Shown here piece by piece: positions 7,824-15,891 of a stretch of 35,897 nt of DNA. This stretch comes from Pirellula staleyi DSM 6068 (GTDB taxonomy: Bacteria; Planctomycetota; Planctomycetia; Pirellulales; Pirellulaceae). The stretch lies in contig CAMCMB010000075.1 of assembly GCA_945875845.1 (NCBI GenBank), forward strand, positions 1 to 35,897. The letters run 5' to 3'. The notes beneath the pieces were generated by a model, which was not told where the DNA came from, did no database searches, and saw only the letters and a program-made list of their open reading frames with translations. The position numbers and the translations under genes were made by a program. How positions within the stretch are numbered: the stretch's first letter is position 1; each line of letters starts with the position of its first letter.

Positions 7824-9242
7824 CTATGCCAGCCACTCGGTCATCACTTGACCGCTGACGTCGGTTAGACGGAATTCCCGACCTTGGTATTTGAAAGTAA
7901 GTCGTTCATGATCGAGACCCAAGAGATGCAACACAGTCGCATTCAGATCGTGAACGTGTACCGGTTTGTCGATGACGCTGAACCCAAATTCATCTGTCTT
8001 GCCATACGACAACCCGCCGCGAATTCCACCCCCAGCAATCCAAACGGTAAACGCATCTTTGTGATGATCGCGACCACCTGTTGTCTTATTTCCGTTTCCG
8101 TCCACACCCTGCGCCAATGGCGTGCGACCGAACTCGCTCCCCCAAATCACCAATGTGTCGTCGAGCATATCGCGGCGTTTCAAGTCCGTAATCAAAGCCG
8201 CGGCGGCTTGGTCTATGTCCTGACACTTGCTTGCAAGCCGACTATCCAGATTGTTGTGATGATCCCAATCGCTGTCGTAAAGCTCCACGATTCGGACACC
8301 TTGCTCGACAAGTCTCCGAGCAAGTAGACAATTGTTGGCAAAGGATCCCTTTCCAGGCTTGGCTCCATACAACTCCAACGTTTCAACCGACTCGTCCCTC
8401 AGGTCCATCAGTTTAGGAACGCTTGTTTGCATGCGATATGCCAACTCATATTGACTGATTCGAGTCGCTATTTCCGGATCACCCACATCCGCCAAGTGGA
8501 CTTCGTTCAGTGAGCCAATCGCATCGAGAACACGCCTCCGGCTATCGGACGAATGGCCATCTGGGTTGGAGAGATAGAGAACGCTCTCTCCTTCGGAACG
8601 AAACGGTACTCCTTGATGAACACTTGGCAAAAAGCCGCTTGAGTAGAGGCTTGATCCGGCTCCTCCCGTGGGCCCGCTTTGCAACACGATATATGCGGGC
8701 AAGTCCGAATTTTCCGAGCCCAATCCGTAAGTTACCCAAGAGCCGAAACTAGGCCGACCACCTCGACCAAAACCTGTGTGTAGAAACATCTGTGCTGGGG
8801 CATGATTGATCTCCTCGGTGTACAGGGAGTGCACGATACACAATTCGTCAGCCACTTTGGAGAGATGCGGAAGCATGCCGGAAAGGGCCTGCCCACTTTC
8901 ACCGTATTGTGAGAATTTCTGTCGCGAACCTGCCAACCGCATCTCTCCACCGATAAACGCAAAACGGCGCCCCGTCAAAAAACTCTCGGGACAGACTTCG
9001 TTGTCATGGGCCACGAGATCCGGCTTCGGGTCAAAAAGATCGAGCTGAGACGGGGCTCCGATCATATGCAAATAAATGACGCTTTTGGCCCGAGCGGATA
9101 GGTGACTTGGACCGCCATTGGGTGGCTGCTGCGAGAGACTCGACGATTGATTCAGAAGAGAACTCAGGGCTGCCGTACCGAGCCCCAATCCCGTGGTTCG
9201 GAAAAACCCGCGTCGTTCGAGGTTGGTCGTTTGCGAGCTCAT
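7824..9242 (-). CDS. DUF1501 family protein, Tat-exported
   Basis: A 472-residue member of the DUF1501 family (alkaline-phosphatase-like superfamily fold), abundant in Planctomycetes and nearly always paired with PSD1-type cytochromes. A twin-arginine signal, ERRGFFRTTGLGLG, lies at 9-22, followed by a hydrophobic segment. Family stretches include KSVIYLHMIGAPSQLDLFDPKP near 53-74, NHAPAQMFLHTG near 145-156, DWDHHNNL near 325-332, VIWGSEFGRTP near 366-376, and GRDHHKDAF with a C-terminal HDLNATVLHLLG. It is periplasmic by inference. The gene starts 4 bp after the stop of the upstream PSD1 gene, forming the classic two-gene operon. The biochemical role is not established; a link to sulfated or complex polysaccharide use is commonly proposed. 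Confidence 0.93.
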   Translation of the reverse strand: MSSQTTNLERRGFFRTTGLGLGTAALSSLLNQSSSLSQQPPNGGPSHLSARAKSVIYLHMIGAPSQLDLFDPKPDLVAHDNEVCPESFLTGRRFAFIGGEMRLAGSRQKFSQYGESGQALSGMLPHLSKVADELCIVHSLYTEEINHAPAQMFLHTGFGRGGRPSFGSWVTYGLGSENSDLPAYIVLQSGPTGGAGSSLYSSGFLPSVHQGVPFRSEGESVLYLSNPDGHSSDSRRRVLDAIGSLNEVHLADVGDPEIATRISQYELAYRMQTSVPKLMDLRDESVETLELYGAKPGKGSFANNCLLARRLVEQGVRIVELYDSDWDHHNNLDSRLASKCQDIDQAAAALITDLKRRDMLDDTLVIWGSEFGRTPLAQGVDGNGNKTTGGRDHHKDAFTVWIAGGGIRGGLSYGKTDEFGFSVIDKPVHVHDLNATVLHLLGLDHERLTFKYQGREFRLTDVSGQVMTEWLA

Positions 9243-9246
9243 GGTG

Positions 9247-12234
9247 TTATTCCTTGGTGATCGTTTCGTCGAGGTTCAAAAGCGCAGAACTGATTGCGAA
9301 CCAAGCTGCCGATCGAGCTTTCGATTGTACTTCATCGGATGCTAGTGACGCATTGCGGCTCAATGCTTCGTCCAGCTTGGCTTGCAGCTCGCCATCGTAC
9401 AGTTTTTTCAACGTCTCACGCTCGCGTTGGTTCGGCAATCGTGCGACCGCGATCCGAAACGCATGTTCCAGTTGCTGATCTACATTCTCATCCGATTTTT
9501 CGCGAAGCACTCGCTCGGCCAGCCCATAGGCAGCATCCACGAAGACGGGATCATTCAATAGATTCAACGCTTGAAGCGGTGTATTGGATCGACCACGATT
9601 CACTCGGCATGCAAGTCGCGCGGTTGCATCGAAGTTGATAAAGCTAGGATAGGGGGACATTCTCTTGAGCACGACATAGATACCGCGACGATATTGATCC
9701 TCGCCCGGGCTGACCACATATTCGTATTGCTGCCCCCCCACTTTCTTCCAAAGACCGTCGGGTTGAGGAGGCCGGATGGGGGGTCCAAACCGTTTTAGGC
9801 TCAGTTTCCCCGCGATCGACAAAGCGTTGTCGCGAATCGTCTCGGCGGTGAATCGAAACCGAGGGCCACGAGCAAGTAGTCGATTGGCCGGATCCACCTC
9901 GCGGTCCAAAGCCGAACATTGAGACGATTGGCGATAGGTCTCGCTGATAAGAATGGTTCGAAGTATTTTCTTTTGTGACCATCCATTCTCCATGAAATCA
10001 ACAGCCAACTCGTCGAGCAATTCCGGATGCGTGGGCACATCCCCCTTCAGTCCGAAATCTTCGGGGGTCGAAACCAAACCGACTCCAAAAACCTCGTTCC
10101 AAAGCCGATTCACGACGACGCGTGCGACCAACGGATTTTCGCGAGAAACCAACCAGCGCGCCAGCGCGAGGCGATTGCGGACACCCGTCTCTCGGAAAGT
10201 ATGCAGCACTGTCGGCGTGGCGGGCTCAATCGGTTCCCCGGGGTTGCGATAATCGCCTCGTGAAAACATGGTCGAAATTCTTGGCTCGAGGACTTCTCGC
10301 ATAACCAACGTCTTTGGGACGCTTTTCTTTTCGCGTTGATTCTCGAGGGCAGCAAGGTTTTTTCGCTGCGTGGCTATTGCCGCTGATTCTTTGCGTTCGA
10401 TCGGCAAGGATTCTTCATAGTCACCCACGAGGGCGGACAAACGAAATCGTCCGATCGTGCGGGCAGCACCAAAATTTTGCACCAAGCGTATTTGGACTTG
10501 CTCGACTCCATTGAGTACGGTGGAGTCTTCGATGCGAAACGCGGCCCAGTGCGAACGTTTGAATTGAGACGCAATCGCCCACGCGGACTTTGGGTCGCTG
10601 TCGATGGCATTTGCGACATCATAATTCTTCTGAGAAAAATCCGCCCTCGCGTCGGTCAACTGGAGCGGCTTCCAAGAGGATTCGAATGGGAATCTAGCCT
10701 CGAAACTATTCAGTACAAAATTAGGACGAGCGGCATCGCCGCGTCCTGGACCGGTTCCAGGCAGCGACGGATCGGTAAGGGTCTCAAGAAGAAAACCGAC
10801 CGTGGGCGCCTTACCAAGCTCCACCACTACCGAATAGGTGTCCGTGTCGGGCGGATCGTCCTGTAACAACACCGATCCATCCTCAAGTACCCTATGGCTT
10901 GCACCACCCGAGGATTCGAATGCGAGCACCTTCAGGGTACTTGCTGCGGAAACCGTTGCGATCGCACCTCCCTTTCGAGTGGCTTCTTTGAGAAGTTCAT
11001 TCAAATTGGCACGTGCCTCACCGATGCGTTCGTCCTGTGCTTTGAGATCGCCTTCCTCGTCTGTTCCACTAAGATTCAAGTACGGCCCGTTAAAGCGAAT
11101 CGAACCAGGCACCTTTGGGTTCGTTCGATCGGCTTCGAGTTCGCTTTGATCGAAGAATGCGAACAGTCCAAAGTAGTCTCGCTGCTGGAACGGATCGTAT
11201 TTGTGGTCGTGACACTGTGCGCATTCGAGTGTCGCCCCCAGCCAGACGTAGCCCAACGTATTGACTCGATCGACGACTTGGTTGAAGCGATTTTCGCCCG
11301 GATCTGTTCCGGCTTCCACGTTACAAGGTGCACAGCGATTGAAACCCGTTGCGATAAGCTGCGACTGCGTCGGATTGGGCAGCAAATCGCCTGCTAATTG
11401 TTCGATCGTGAACTGATCGAAAGGCATGTCGTCGTTGAGAGCTTGAATGACCCAGTCGCGATAGGCCCAAAGTTCATGGAGGTCATCTCGTTGAAATCCA
11501 TGTGAGTCGGCATAGCGAGCGGCATCGAGCCAAGGCCTTGCCCATTTTTCGCCGTATTGGGGTGAACGCAAAAGCCGGTCTACCCATCGCTCAACCGTCC
11601 CTTGGATATCGGAAGCTGCCTCGGCTGCAAACGTGTCGGCTTCGTCGGGAGTCGGTGGCAACCCAATAACGTCGAAATACAGTCGGCGCACGAGCGTCCT
11701 CATGTCGGCCGAGAGTGCTCCCTTTAATTGCGTCGACTCCAATCGCCTCCGAACGAGAACGTCGATGGGCGATTGAGCTTGCTCGCCTTCTTTGAGAACC
11801 TGCGTCTGCTTTTTCGGCCCGACGTACGCCCAATGGATTTGCGACTCCTTTTCGTCCGGCCATGGCGCCCCCACTGCAATCCATTTTTGAATGCGAGCAA
11901 TCTCGACTTGTTCGAGGACTGCTCCCCGTTTGGGCATTACATCGTCGTGCCCTTTGGGCAATCGGATTCTTCGCAGCAATTCGTTTGTATCTGGATCTTT
12001 CGAATCGAGTGGCGTTCCGCTATCACCGCCGTCAGCAATTTTCTTCCGCGAATCGAGTCTAAGCCCTCCGTCCTGGCGTGCGGGCCCGTGGCATTCGAAA
12101 CACGAACGGTTCAGGATTGCATAAACGTCGGTCGCAAGCGACGAATCGACCCTATTGTCAGCCATGGCAACTTGGGAAACCCAAAATCCCGTGAACAACA
12201 AAATCGTAGCTGCAAGGACGGTATTTCGTAGCAT
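9247..12234 (-). CDS. PSD1 and planctomycete cytochrome C domain protein (PSCyt1-DUF1549-DUF1553)
   Basis: A large exported protein of 995 residues. After a Sec signal peptide (MLRNTVLAATIL, cleavage near AMA-DN) comes the planctomycete cytochrome domain with one heme motif, CFECH at 45-49. Next is DUF1549 (around RRLYFDVIGLPPTPDEAD), ending near a second CxxCH, CAQCH in the stretch ECAQCHDHKYDPF. A central beta-rich region has an F5/8-type look. Last is DUF1553, with LARWLVSRENPLVARVVVNR, GVGLVSTPEDFG and NTPLQALNLLNDPVF. The start at 12234 is preferred because it opens the signal peptide and has GAGG eight bases upstream; an ATG at 12276 is in frame. It is first in the operon with DUF1501. 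It probably works in the periplasm; its substrate is unknown. Confidence 0.93.
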   Translation of the reverse strand: MLRNTVLAATILLFTGFWVSQVAMADNRVDSSLATDVYAILNRSCFECHGPARQDGGLRLDSRKKIADGGDSGTPLDSKDPDTNELLRRIRLPKGHDDVMPKRGAVLEQVEIARIQKWIAVGAPWPDEKESQIHWAYVGPKKQTQVLKEGEQAQSPIDVLVRRRLESTQLKGALSADMRTLVRRLYFDVIGLPPTPDEADTFAAEAASDIQGTVERWVDRLLRSPQYGEKWARPWLDAARYADSHGFQRDDLHELWAYRDWVIQALNDDMPFDQFTIEQLAGDLLPNPTQSQLIATGFNRCAPCNVEAGTDPGENRFNQVVDRVNTLGYVWLGATLECAQCHDHKYDPFQQRDYFGLFAFFDQSELEADRTNPKVPGSIRFNGPYLNLSGTDEEGDLKAQDERIGEARANLNELLKEATRKGGAIATVSAASTLKVLAFESSGGASHRVLEDGSVLLQDDPPDTDTYSVVVELGKAPTVGFLLETLTDPSLPGTGPGRGDAARPNFVLNSFEARFPFESSWKPLQLTDARADFSQKNYDVANAIDSDPKSAWAIASQFKRSHWAAFRIEDSTVLNGVEQVQIRLVQNFGAARTIGRFRLSALVGDYEESLPIERKESAAIATQRKNLAALENQREKKSVPKTLVMREVLEPRISTMFSRGDYRNPGEPIEPATPTVLHTFRETGVRNRLALARWLVSRENPLVARVVVNRLWNEVFGVGLVSTPEDFGLKGDVPTHPELLDELAVDFMENGWSQKKILRTILISETYRQSSQCSALDREVDPANRLLARGPRFRFTAETIRDNALSIAGKLSLKRFGPPIRPPQPDGLWKKVGGQQYEYVVSPGEDQYRRGIYVVLKRMSPYPSFINFDATARLACRVNRGRSNTPLQALNLLNDPVFVDAAYGLAERVLREKSDENVDQQLEHAFRIAVARLPNQRERETLKKLYDGELQAKLDEALSRNASLASDEVQSKARSAAWFAISSALLNLDETITKE

Positions 12235-12696
12235 GGTTTTCGCCTCTAATCCATTTCGCCGTTGATGATTCACCATTTGGCTAGCGCCGTTCCGCTACCC
12301 AAATAGAGCGGCAAGGCGTCCGCTTCGAGTATACCCAAATACCGTGTACGGATTCGCGTGGGATCGGTCGATGCATAAATGTCTGCTTGCCGAAGTGAGT
12401 TATCCTATTCCACTAGCTGCTGTCGCGTTTTGCTCGCTAATTCGGGAGAAAATGGCGGCGGAGCAAAATTCGCCTGGGAACGAATCATTCCGCAAAAAAA
12501 TGTGGACTTGGATCAAGTTTGCCGGTTGTTCGGTCGAAAACAACAGCAGTGATTTTGCGGATCGACGCGATTGAGGTTGGGATGCCAACATCCTCGACCT
12601 TGACGAACGACGCGGCAGGACCTAGACTCTTTGGAAGTTAAACCCAATCAGCAAAACGACTTAGGTCGTATTTCTAGGTCCCCGGAGAGTTCTGTC
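12235..12696. other. Intergenic region between divergent PSD1 and HU genes
   Basis: About 460 bp without a supportable gene. A 76-codon frame at 12344-12574 has no recognisable domain and is probably chance. The only signals seen are a candidate sigma70 promoter near the HU gene and a minor hairpin (GGATG, CCAA, CATCC near 12580-12593). Confidence 0.5.
12600..12628 (+). promoter_or_regulatory. Candidate sigma70-type promoter for the HU-like gene
   Basis: TTGACG at 12600-12605 and TAGACT at 12623-12628 are separated by exactly 17 bp. The -10 box lies about 68 bp upstream of the chosen GTG start. This is the best promoter-like hexamer pair before this gene, by pattern only. Confidence 0.42.
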
Positions 12697-13083
12697 GTGA
12701 CGAAAAAAGAGATCGTGAAAACGATTTCCGATGAGACCGGATTAAATCAGCAGCAGATCAAGACGATCGTTCAAAAGACGTTCGATGCGATTGTGACGAC
12801 GCTGGTGGAAGAGGGTCGTATCGAACTCCGCAATTTTGGAGTGTTCCAAGTTCGGCCACGGGCTGCACGGAAGGCACGCAATCCTCGGACGGGACGCCAA
12901 GTTGAGGTCCCCGAAAAGTTTGTGGTAACTTTCAAGCCTGGCAAGATCATGGAACAGCAGGTCAACTCGATAGAGGGATCACCTCTTGCCCAGCAAATCC
13001 GAGACGAGATTGCAACCGGCAAGATATTGGTCTCTGTCGACGAAGACGAAGACGAAGAAGTTCAACCGACATCCGATTCCTAA
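12697..13083 (+). CDS. HU/IHF-family DNA-binding protein with acidic C-terminal tail
   Basis: A nucleoid-associated, DNA-bending protein of the bacterial HU/IHF family, 128 residues. The N-terminal helices ([19 protein letters not shown]) are followed by the beta-arm saddle: [10 protein letters not shown] at 41-50 and the arm tip RNPRTG at 61-66, whose Pro63 is the intercalating residue. [10 protein letters not shown] follows at 74-83. A typical HU ends near residue 90; here about 35 more residues follow and end in a run of Asp and Glu (DEDEDEE), an uncommon acidic tail that could modulate DNA binding. The GTG start has GGAGAG seven bases upstream and matches the family N-terminus. The frame continues upstream to a TTG at 12631, which is less likely. 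Confidence 0.92.
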   Translation: MTKKEIVKTISDETGLNQQQIKTIVQKTFDAIVTTLVEEGRIELRNFGVFQVRPRAARKARNPRTGRQVEVPEKFVVTFKPGKIMEQQVNSIEGSPLAQQIRDEIATGKILVSVDEDEDEEVQPTSDS

Positions 13084-13159
13084 TGGCTCCAGAGCTTGTC
13101 AGGAATGGATCGTCGTGGATTATAGATGTATAGTGCGAGACTTTCACGGAGAATGGGTC

Positions 13160-13381
13160 ATGCGGCTTCGAATTTGTTGGGCATTGCTGGTTTGCTGTTC
13201 ATCCCTACCTTTGGTTGGGTGCGCCATTCCGATTTATTCGGCGGACCCAGTGAAGCGAGCCGAGCAATTGATTTATACTTCGGAAAATCTGCGTGCACTC
13301 GTTCAAGAGTGGGAGCGATTTTGGTTCCTTGATCAGCCTAGTCACATGACTCCCTACCGAGTTCACGGCGGCGTGATTTAA
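13160..13381 (+). CDS. Small conserved lipoprotein
   Basis: A 73-residue protein with a type II signal peptide: MRLRICWALL, then a hydrophobic core, and lipobox LVGC with Cys21. The mature part includes RAEQLIYTSENLR and WERFWFLDQPSHMTPYRVHGG, a pattern I associate with a small planctomycete lipoprotein of unknown function. The Trp- and Pro-rich tail is distinctive. GGAG about nine bases upstream of the ATG supports this start; the open frame continuing upstream to 12986 overlaps the HU gene and is not used. It sits between HU and the RbsD/FucU-like gene on the same strand, 76 bp after HU. Confidence 0.72.
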   Translation: MRLRICWALLVCCSSLPLVGCAIPIYSADPVKRAEQLIYTSENLRALVQEWERFWFLDQPSHMTPYRVHGGVI

Positions 13382-13461
13382 GGCCGCATGAGCGAAGATC
13401 AAGCCGATCGCCTAACCTCCAACGTTGCGTTCGCACCACTAGCTCAGTTGATCGGGTCACC

Positions 13462-13908
13462 ATGCTACGAAGCCAACTTATTCATCCTGTGATCTCTCGC
13501 ATTCTCGCGGAAGCCGGCCACCATGCGACAATTCTGATCGCGGATGGAAACTATCCCGCTTCGAGCAAGCGAGGTCCGCGCAGCGAGGTAGTTTCGTTGA
13601 ATTTGATGCCGGGGTTGGTTTCGTGCAATCAAGTTCTCGAAGCGATTCTGTCCGCAATTCCGGTGGATGCCATCCAAACGATGATGACGGAAACCAGTGG
13701 GCCCTACGCATTGAACGGCGATCCGCCCGTTTGGGCCGAATACAAAGAGACGATTCGCAAAGCAGGCATCGGCGTCGAACTGGAACCCATCGAAAAATGG
13801 GAGTTCTACAAACAGGTCGCCACGGACGATCATGTGCTAACGGTTCAGACCGGGGATACGCAACGCTATGCAAACATTTTGCTCAGCGTTGGAGTGCGGA
13901 TGTTTTAA
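13462..13908 (+). CDS. RbsD/FucU family protein (sugar mutarotase-like)
   Basis: A 148-residue cytoplasmic protein of the RbsD/FucU family, whose characterised members interconvert pyranose and furanose forms of ribose or anomers of L-fucose. Family features: HPVISRILAEAGHHATILIADGNYPA near 8-33 with the conserved His and Asp, LNLMPGL near 46-52, a mid-region EYKETIRKAG, and C-terminal RYANILLSVGV, which carries the conserved Tyr-Ala-Asn. Sequence arrangement favours FucU-like over RbsD-like, but the sugar cannot be told. No transporter or kinase genes are adjacent. ATG at 13462 matches the family start; no Shine-Dalgarno is clear. Confidence 0.85.
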   Translation: MLRSQLIHPVISRILAEAGHHATILIADGNYPASSKRGPRSEVVSLNLMPGLVSCNQVLEAILSAIPVDAIQTMMTETSGPYALNGDPPVWAEYKETIRKAGIGVELEPIEKWEFYKQVATDDHVLTVQTGDTQRYANILLSVGVRMF

Positions 13909-14187
13909 CGATTGCATCGTCGCCTTTCGCCGCGAAAGAAGCGTTCTCCGTCGGATAGGCTATGGTAACCCGACACGTGACGGCTTGGTGCTTCAATGGG
14001 CTGTGGCACGGGTTGTCAAACTGTCGCCAAAAAGTGGTCCAATCAAAAATCCACAGCCTATCCGAAAACTCGGCGTGCATATTTTACGCAGAGTCACGGA
14101 CACACAATCATCCGTTCATAATCTGCGACCGAAAAACGATATGCTGTACTCACGGATTTTTCCGCTCGTGAACGCAATTTTTTTATG

Positions 14188-14210
14188 AAAAAAAGCCTAT
14201 CGCGACAGGC
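14188..14210 (-). terminator. Candidate intrinsic terminator, minus strand
   Basis: Read on the minus strand, GCCTGTCGCGATAGGC forms a short stem (with one G-T pair) followed by seven T residues (A-run 14188-14194 on plus). It lies about 180 bp beyond the stop of the minus-strand DUF1573 gene, with a MITE copy in between. The 480-bp gap from 13909 to 14388 contains nothing else that I can support. Confidence 0.5.
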
Positions 14211-14260
14211 CCGACATGGCAATCAATTTGATAGGGACAGTTTTCCATAATCCGGATGCT

Positions 14261-14379
14261 AGCGGCTTGTTGCTTTAGTGAAGTCGTTATTGGTTGAGGG
14301 AGGTATGACGGACATCCAGGTCCGTCAATAGGGAATTCGACGGACTAGGAGGTCCGTCGTAGCATTCAATCAATAGGAC
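14261..14379 (+). mobile_element. MITE-like palindromic element, copy B
   Basis: The left terminal repeat AGCGGCTTGTTGCTTTA starts at 14261. It is followed by the shared GTGAAGTCGTTATTGG segment, the central GACGGAC.TCC inverted repeats around GGGAATTC, and a degenerate right end (CATTCAATCAATAGGACA). It lies 9 bp beyond the stop codon of the DUF1573 gene. The arms have diverged (CATCCAGG, CTAGGAGG), so this copy is older than copy A or carries compensatory changes. Confidence 0.6.
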
Positions 14380-14388
14380 AGTGATCGA

Positions 14389-15384
14389 TCAATTTTCCGC
14401 AGTTGCCTTGAGGCGAAATACGGTACCGATTTCAATGGTCGGTTTCGCGGGCAAATCGGTTGAGAAAATGATCTTGCCTTTCAACTCTTGGCCAAACTCA
14501 CCTGCGTTTGGTTTGATGATCAATGGCAAAGCATGTAGTGTCCTGCGTTCCTCAGCCAATTTCGTTTCGATAGTGAACAAATCGCTTTGAATAGATTGGA
14601 TGATGAAAGGTTCGTGACCTTTCAAAACAACCAATTGTTTGATCGGTTCGCCTTGAACGATGTCGCCAAAGGAAAGCGTTTGTGGTGAAACCGAGATTTC
14701 GGGTGCAATGTTTGCCACCAGCTTTAGCGGGACGGTCGTGAGATTGCGATCATTGGTATGAACCACGAGTTCGCTTTCGAGTGGACCGGCAGGTGCGTCT
14801 TCCTTGATGCTGACCACGAGATTGTATCGGATCCGACCGTTCTGCCTTGAAACTTCCGAATGCGACACTTTGATAAACGAATCTCCGGCGGTCACCTGGT
14901 TGATCTGCCAAGTGGGCTTTCCAGCGTAGTCGATTGCAACCTCGATGGTTTTCGATTCGCCTTGCATGATGTTTCCAAATGTTGCCTCTCCTGGTTGGAA
15001 CACGACGTCTGAGCGAATGTAACCTTTGACGTGCAATTGAATTTCGGCAAAGGTCGGCTTGTCGAACGTAACGGTTAAGGTGGCAGCCCGTGAGCCAGTA
15101 TGCGTTCCAGTATTGAACCTGGCGAGGATAGATCCTCTTCCGCCGGGTGGAACGATTTCGGTCTCGACAGTGGGAGTTGTACAGCCACACGAGGTGCGCA
15201 CGCTTCGCACATGCAACGGCTGACTGTAGGGGTTGTTAAAGTAGAACCGATGTTCGGTTTTTGCCGCTCGAGCGACGGTTCCGAAGTCATGGTTGGTAAT
15301 TAAAAACATGCTGGATAATTGGGTCGCCGATGCGGTCGACGCCCAGGCCGCTATGACAATAGCTGTCGCCAAGAGGGTGCGCAT
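14389..15384 (-). CDS. DUF1573 domain protein, exported
   Basis: A 331-residue secreted protein built of immunoglobulin-like (ASH/MSP-type) beta domains. The signal peptide runs MRTLLATAIVIAAWASTASA with cleavage near SA-TQ. The first domain is DUF1573, with HDFGTV, KTEHRFYFNN and the hallmark RTSCGCTTP near 64-72, where the two Cys are conserved. Two more beta-sandwich repeats follow, with FGNIMQGES and FGDIVQGEP as matching starts. These proteins are abundant in Planctomycetes and Bacteroidetes with no assigned enzyme function; an envelope structural role is likely. The ATG at 15384 has GGAG eight bases upstream; in-frame codons to 15441 are not used. MITE copy B follows the stop. Confidence 0.87.
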   Translation of the reverse strand: MRTLLATAIVIAAWASTASATQLSSMFLITNHDFGTVARAAKTEHRFYFNNPYSQPLHVRSVRTSCGCTTPTVETEIVPPGGRGSILARFNTGTHTGSRAATLTVTFDKPTFAEIQLHVKGYIRSDVVFQPGEATFGNIMQGESKTIEVAIDYAGKPTWQINQVTAGDSFIKVSHSEVSRQNGRIRYNLVVSIKEDAPAGPLESELVVHTNDRNLTTVPLKLVANIAPEISVSPQTLSFGDIVQGEPIKQLVVLKGHEPFIIQSIQSDLFTIETKLAEERRTLHALPLIIKPNAGEFGQELKGKIIFSTDLPAKPTIEIGTVFRLKATAEN

Positions 15385-15730
15385 AAAGGATTCTCCACGG
15401 ATTGCTTTGGAACGGATGGGGTGGGTATCGAGCGGTTGCACACTTGCGTGAATCGAAGGAGTCGCTGACCGAATCGTTGGAGCGGTAGATCAGCGTCGAA
15501 ACAAGTGAATCAACGAGCTTGGAGCGGCCCGATAAGAGGTACATACCTCACCTACTCGATATCAGCTTGCGGGCAGGCAATGACACAACAATTATCGTCT
15601 GATTTTGCTTTTCATCTCAAGTTCGATCCCCATTTCCGAATCTCCAGAAATACCCACCAACACGTTAAAGATGGAACAGGTGGTCTGCATCGATACATCC
15701 GCTAAACGCGTGTCTCGGAGGCTCTCCACC
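15385..15730. other. Intergenic region upstream of DUF1573 gene
   Basis: About 350 bp between the DUF1573 start and MITE copy C. A 66-codon plus frame at 15505-15705 shows no domain, signal or ribosome-binding site and is probably chance. No convincing promoter or terminator was found. Confidence 0.4.
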
Positions 15731-15859
15731 TAGCTTGCGGGCTGTTGATTTAATGGTAGGACGGACTTCCTAGCCCATCGAATTCCCCATTGACGGACTT
15801 GGAAGTCCGTCGTACAGCCCTTACCCAATAACGACTTCACTAAAGCAACAAGCCGCTAT
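15731..15859 (-). mobile_element. MITE-like palindromic element, copy C (inverted)
   Basis: The most complete copy, inverted relative to A and B. On the minus strand it opens with ATAGCGGCTTGTTGCTTTA, continues GTGAAGTCGTTATTGGG, then the GTACGACGGACTTCC hairpin with GGGGAATTC in the loop. It ends with a diverged inverse repeat (TAAATCAACAGCCCGCAAG). Length is about 129 bp. It lies 32 bp beyond the stop codon of asnB on the minus strand. Confidence 0.68.
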
Positions 15860-15891
15860 CGCGTTCCGGCTGATCACCCAGCGATTGAAAC

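Noticed and set aside
12344-12574. 76-codon plus-strand frame upstream of HU
   Set aside because: No recognised domain, no Shine-Dalgarno, and a candidate HU promoter lies just beyond it. Treated as intergenic.
13388-13492. 34-codon frame starting ATGAGCGAAGATC and overlapping the RbsD/FucU-like start
   Set aside because: No hydrophobic, signal or conserved feature and no ribosome-binding site; overlaps a gene with clear family identity.
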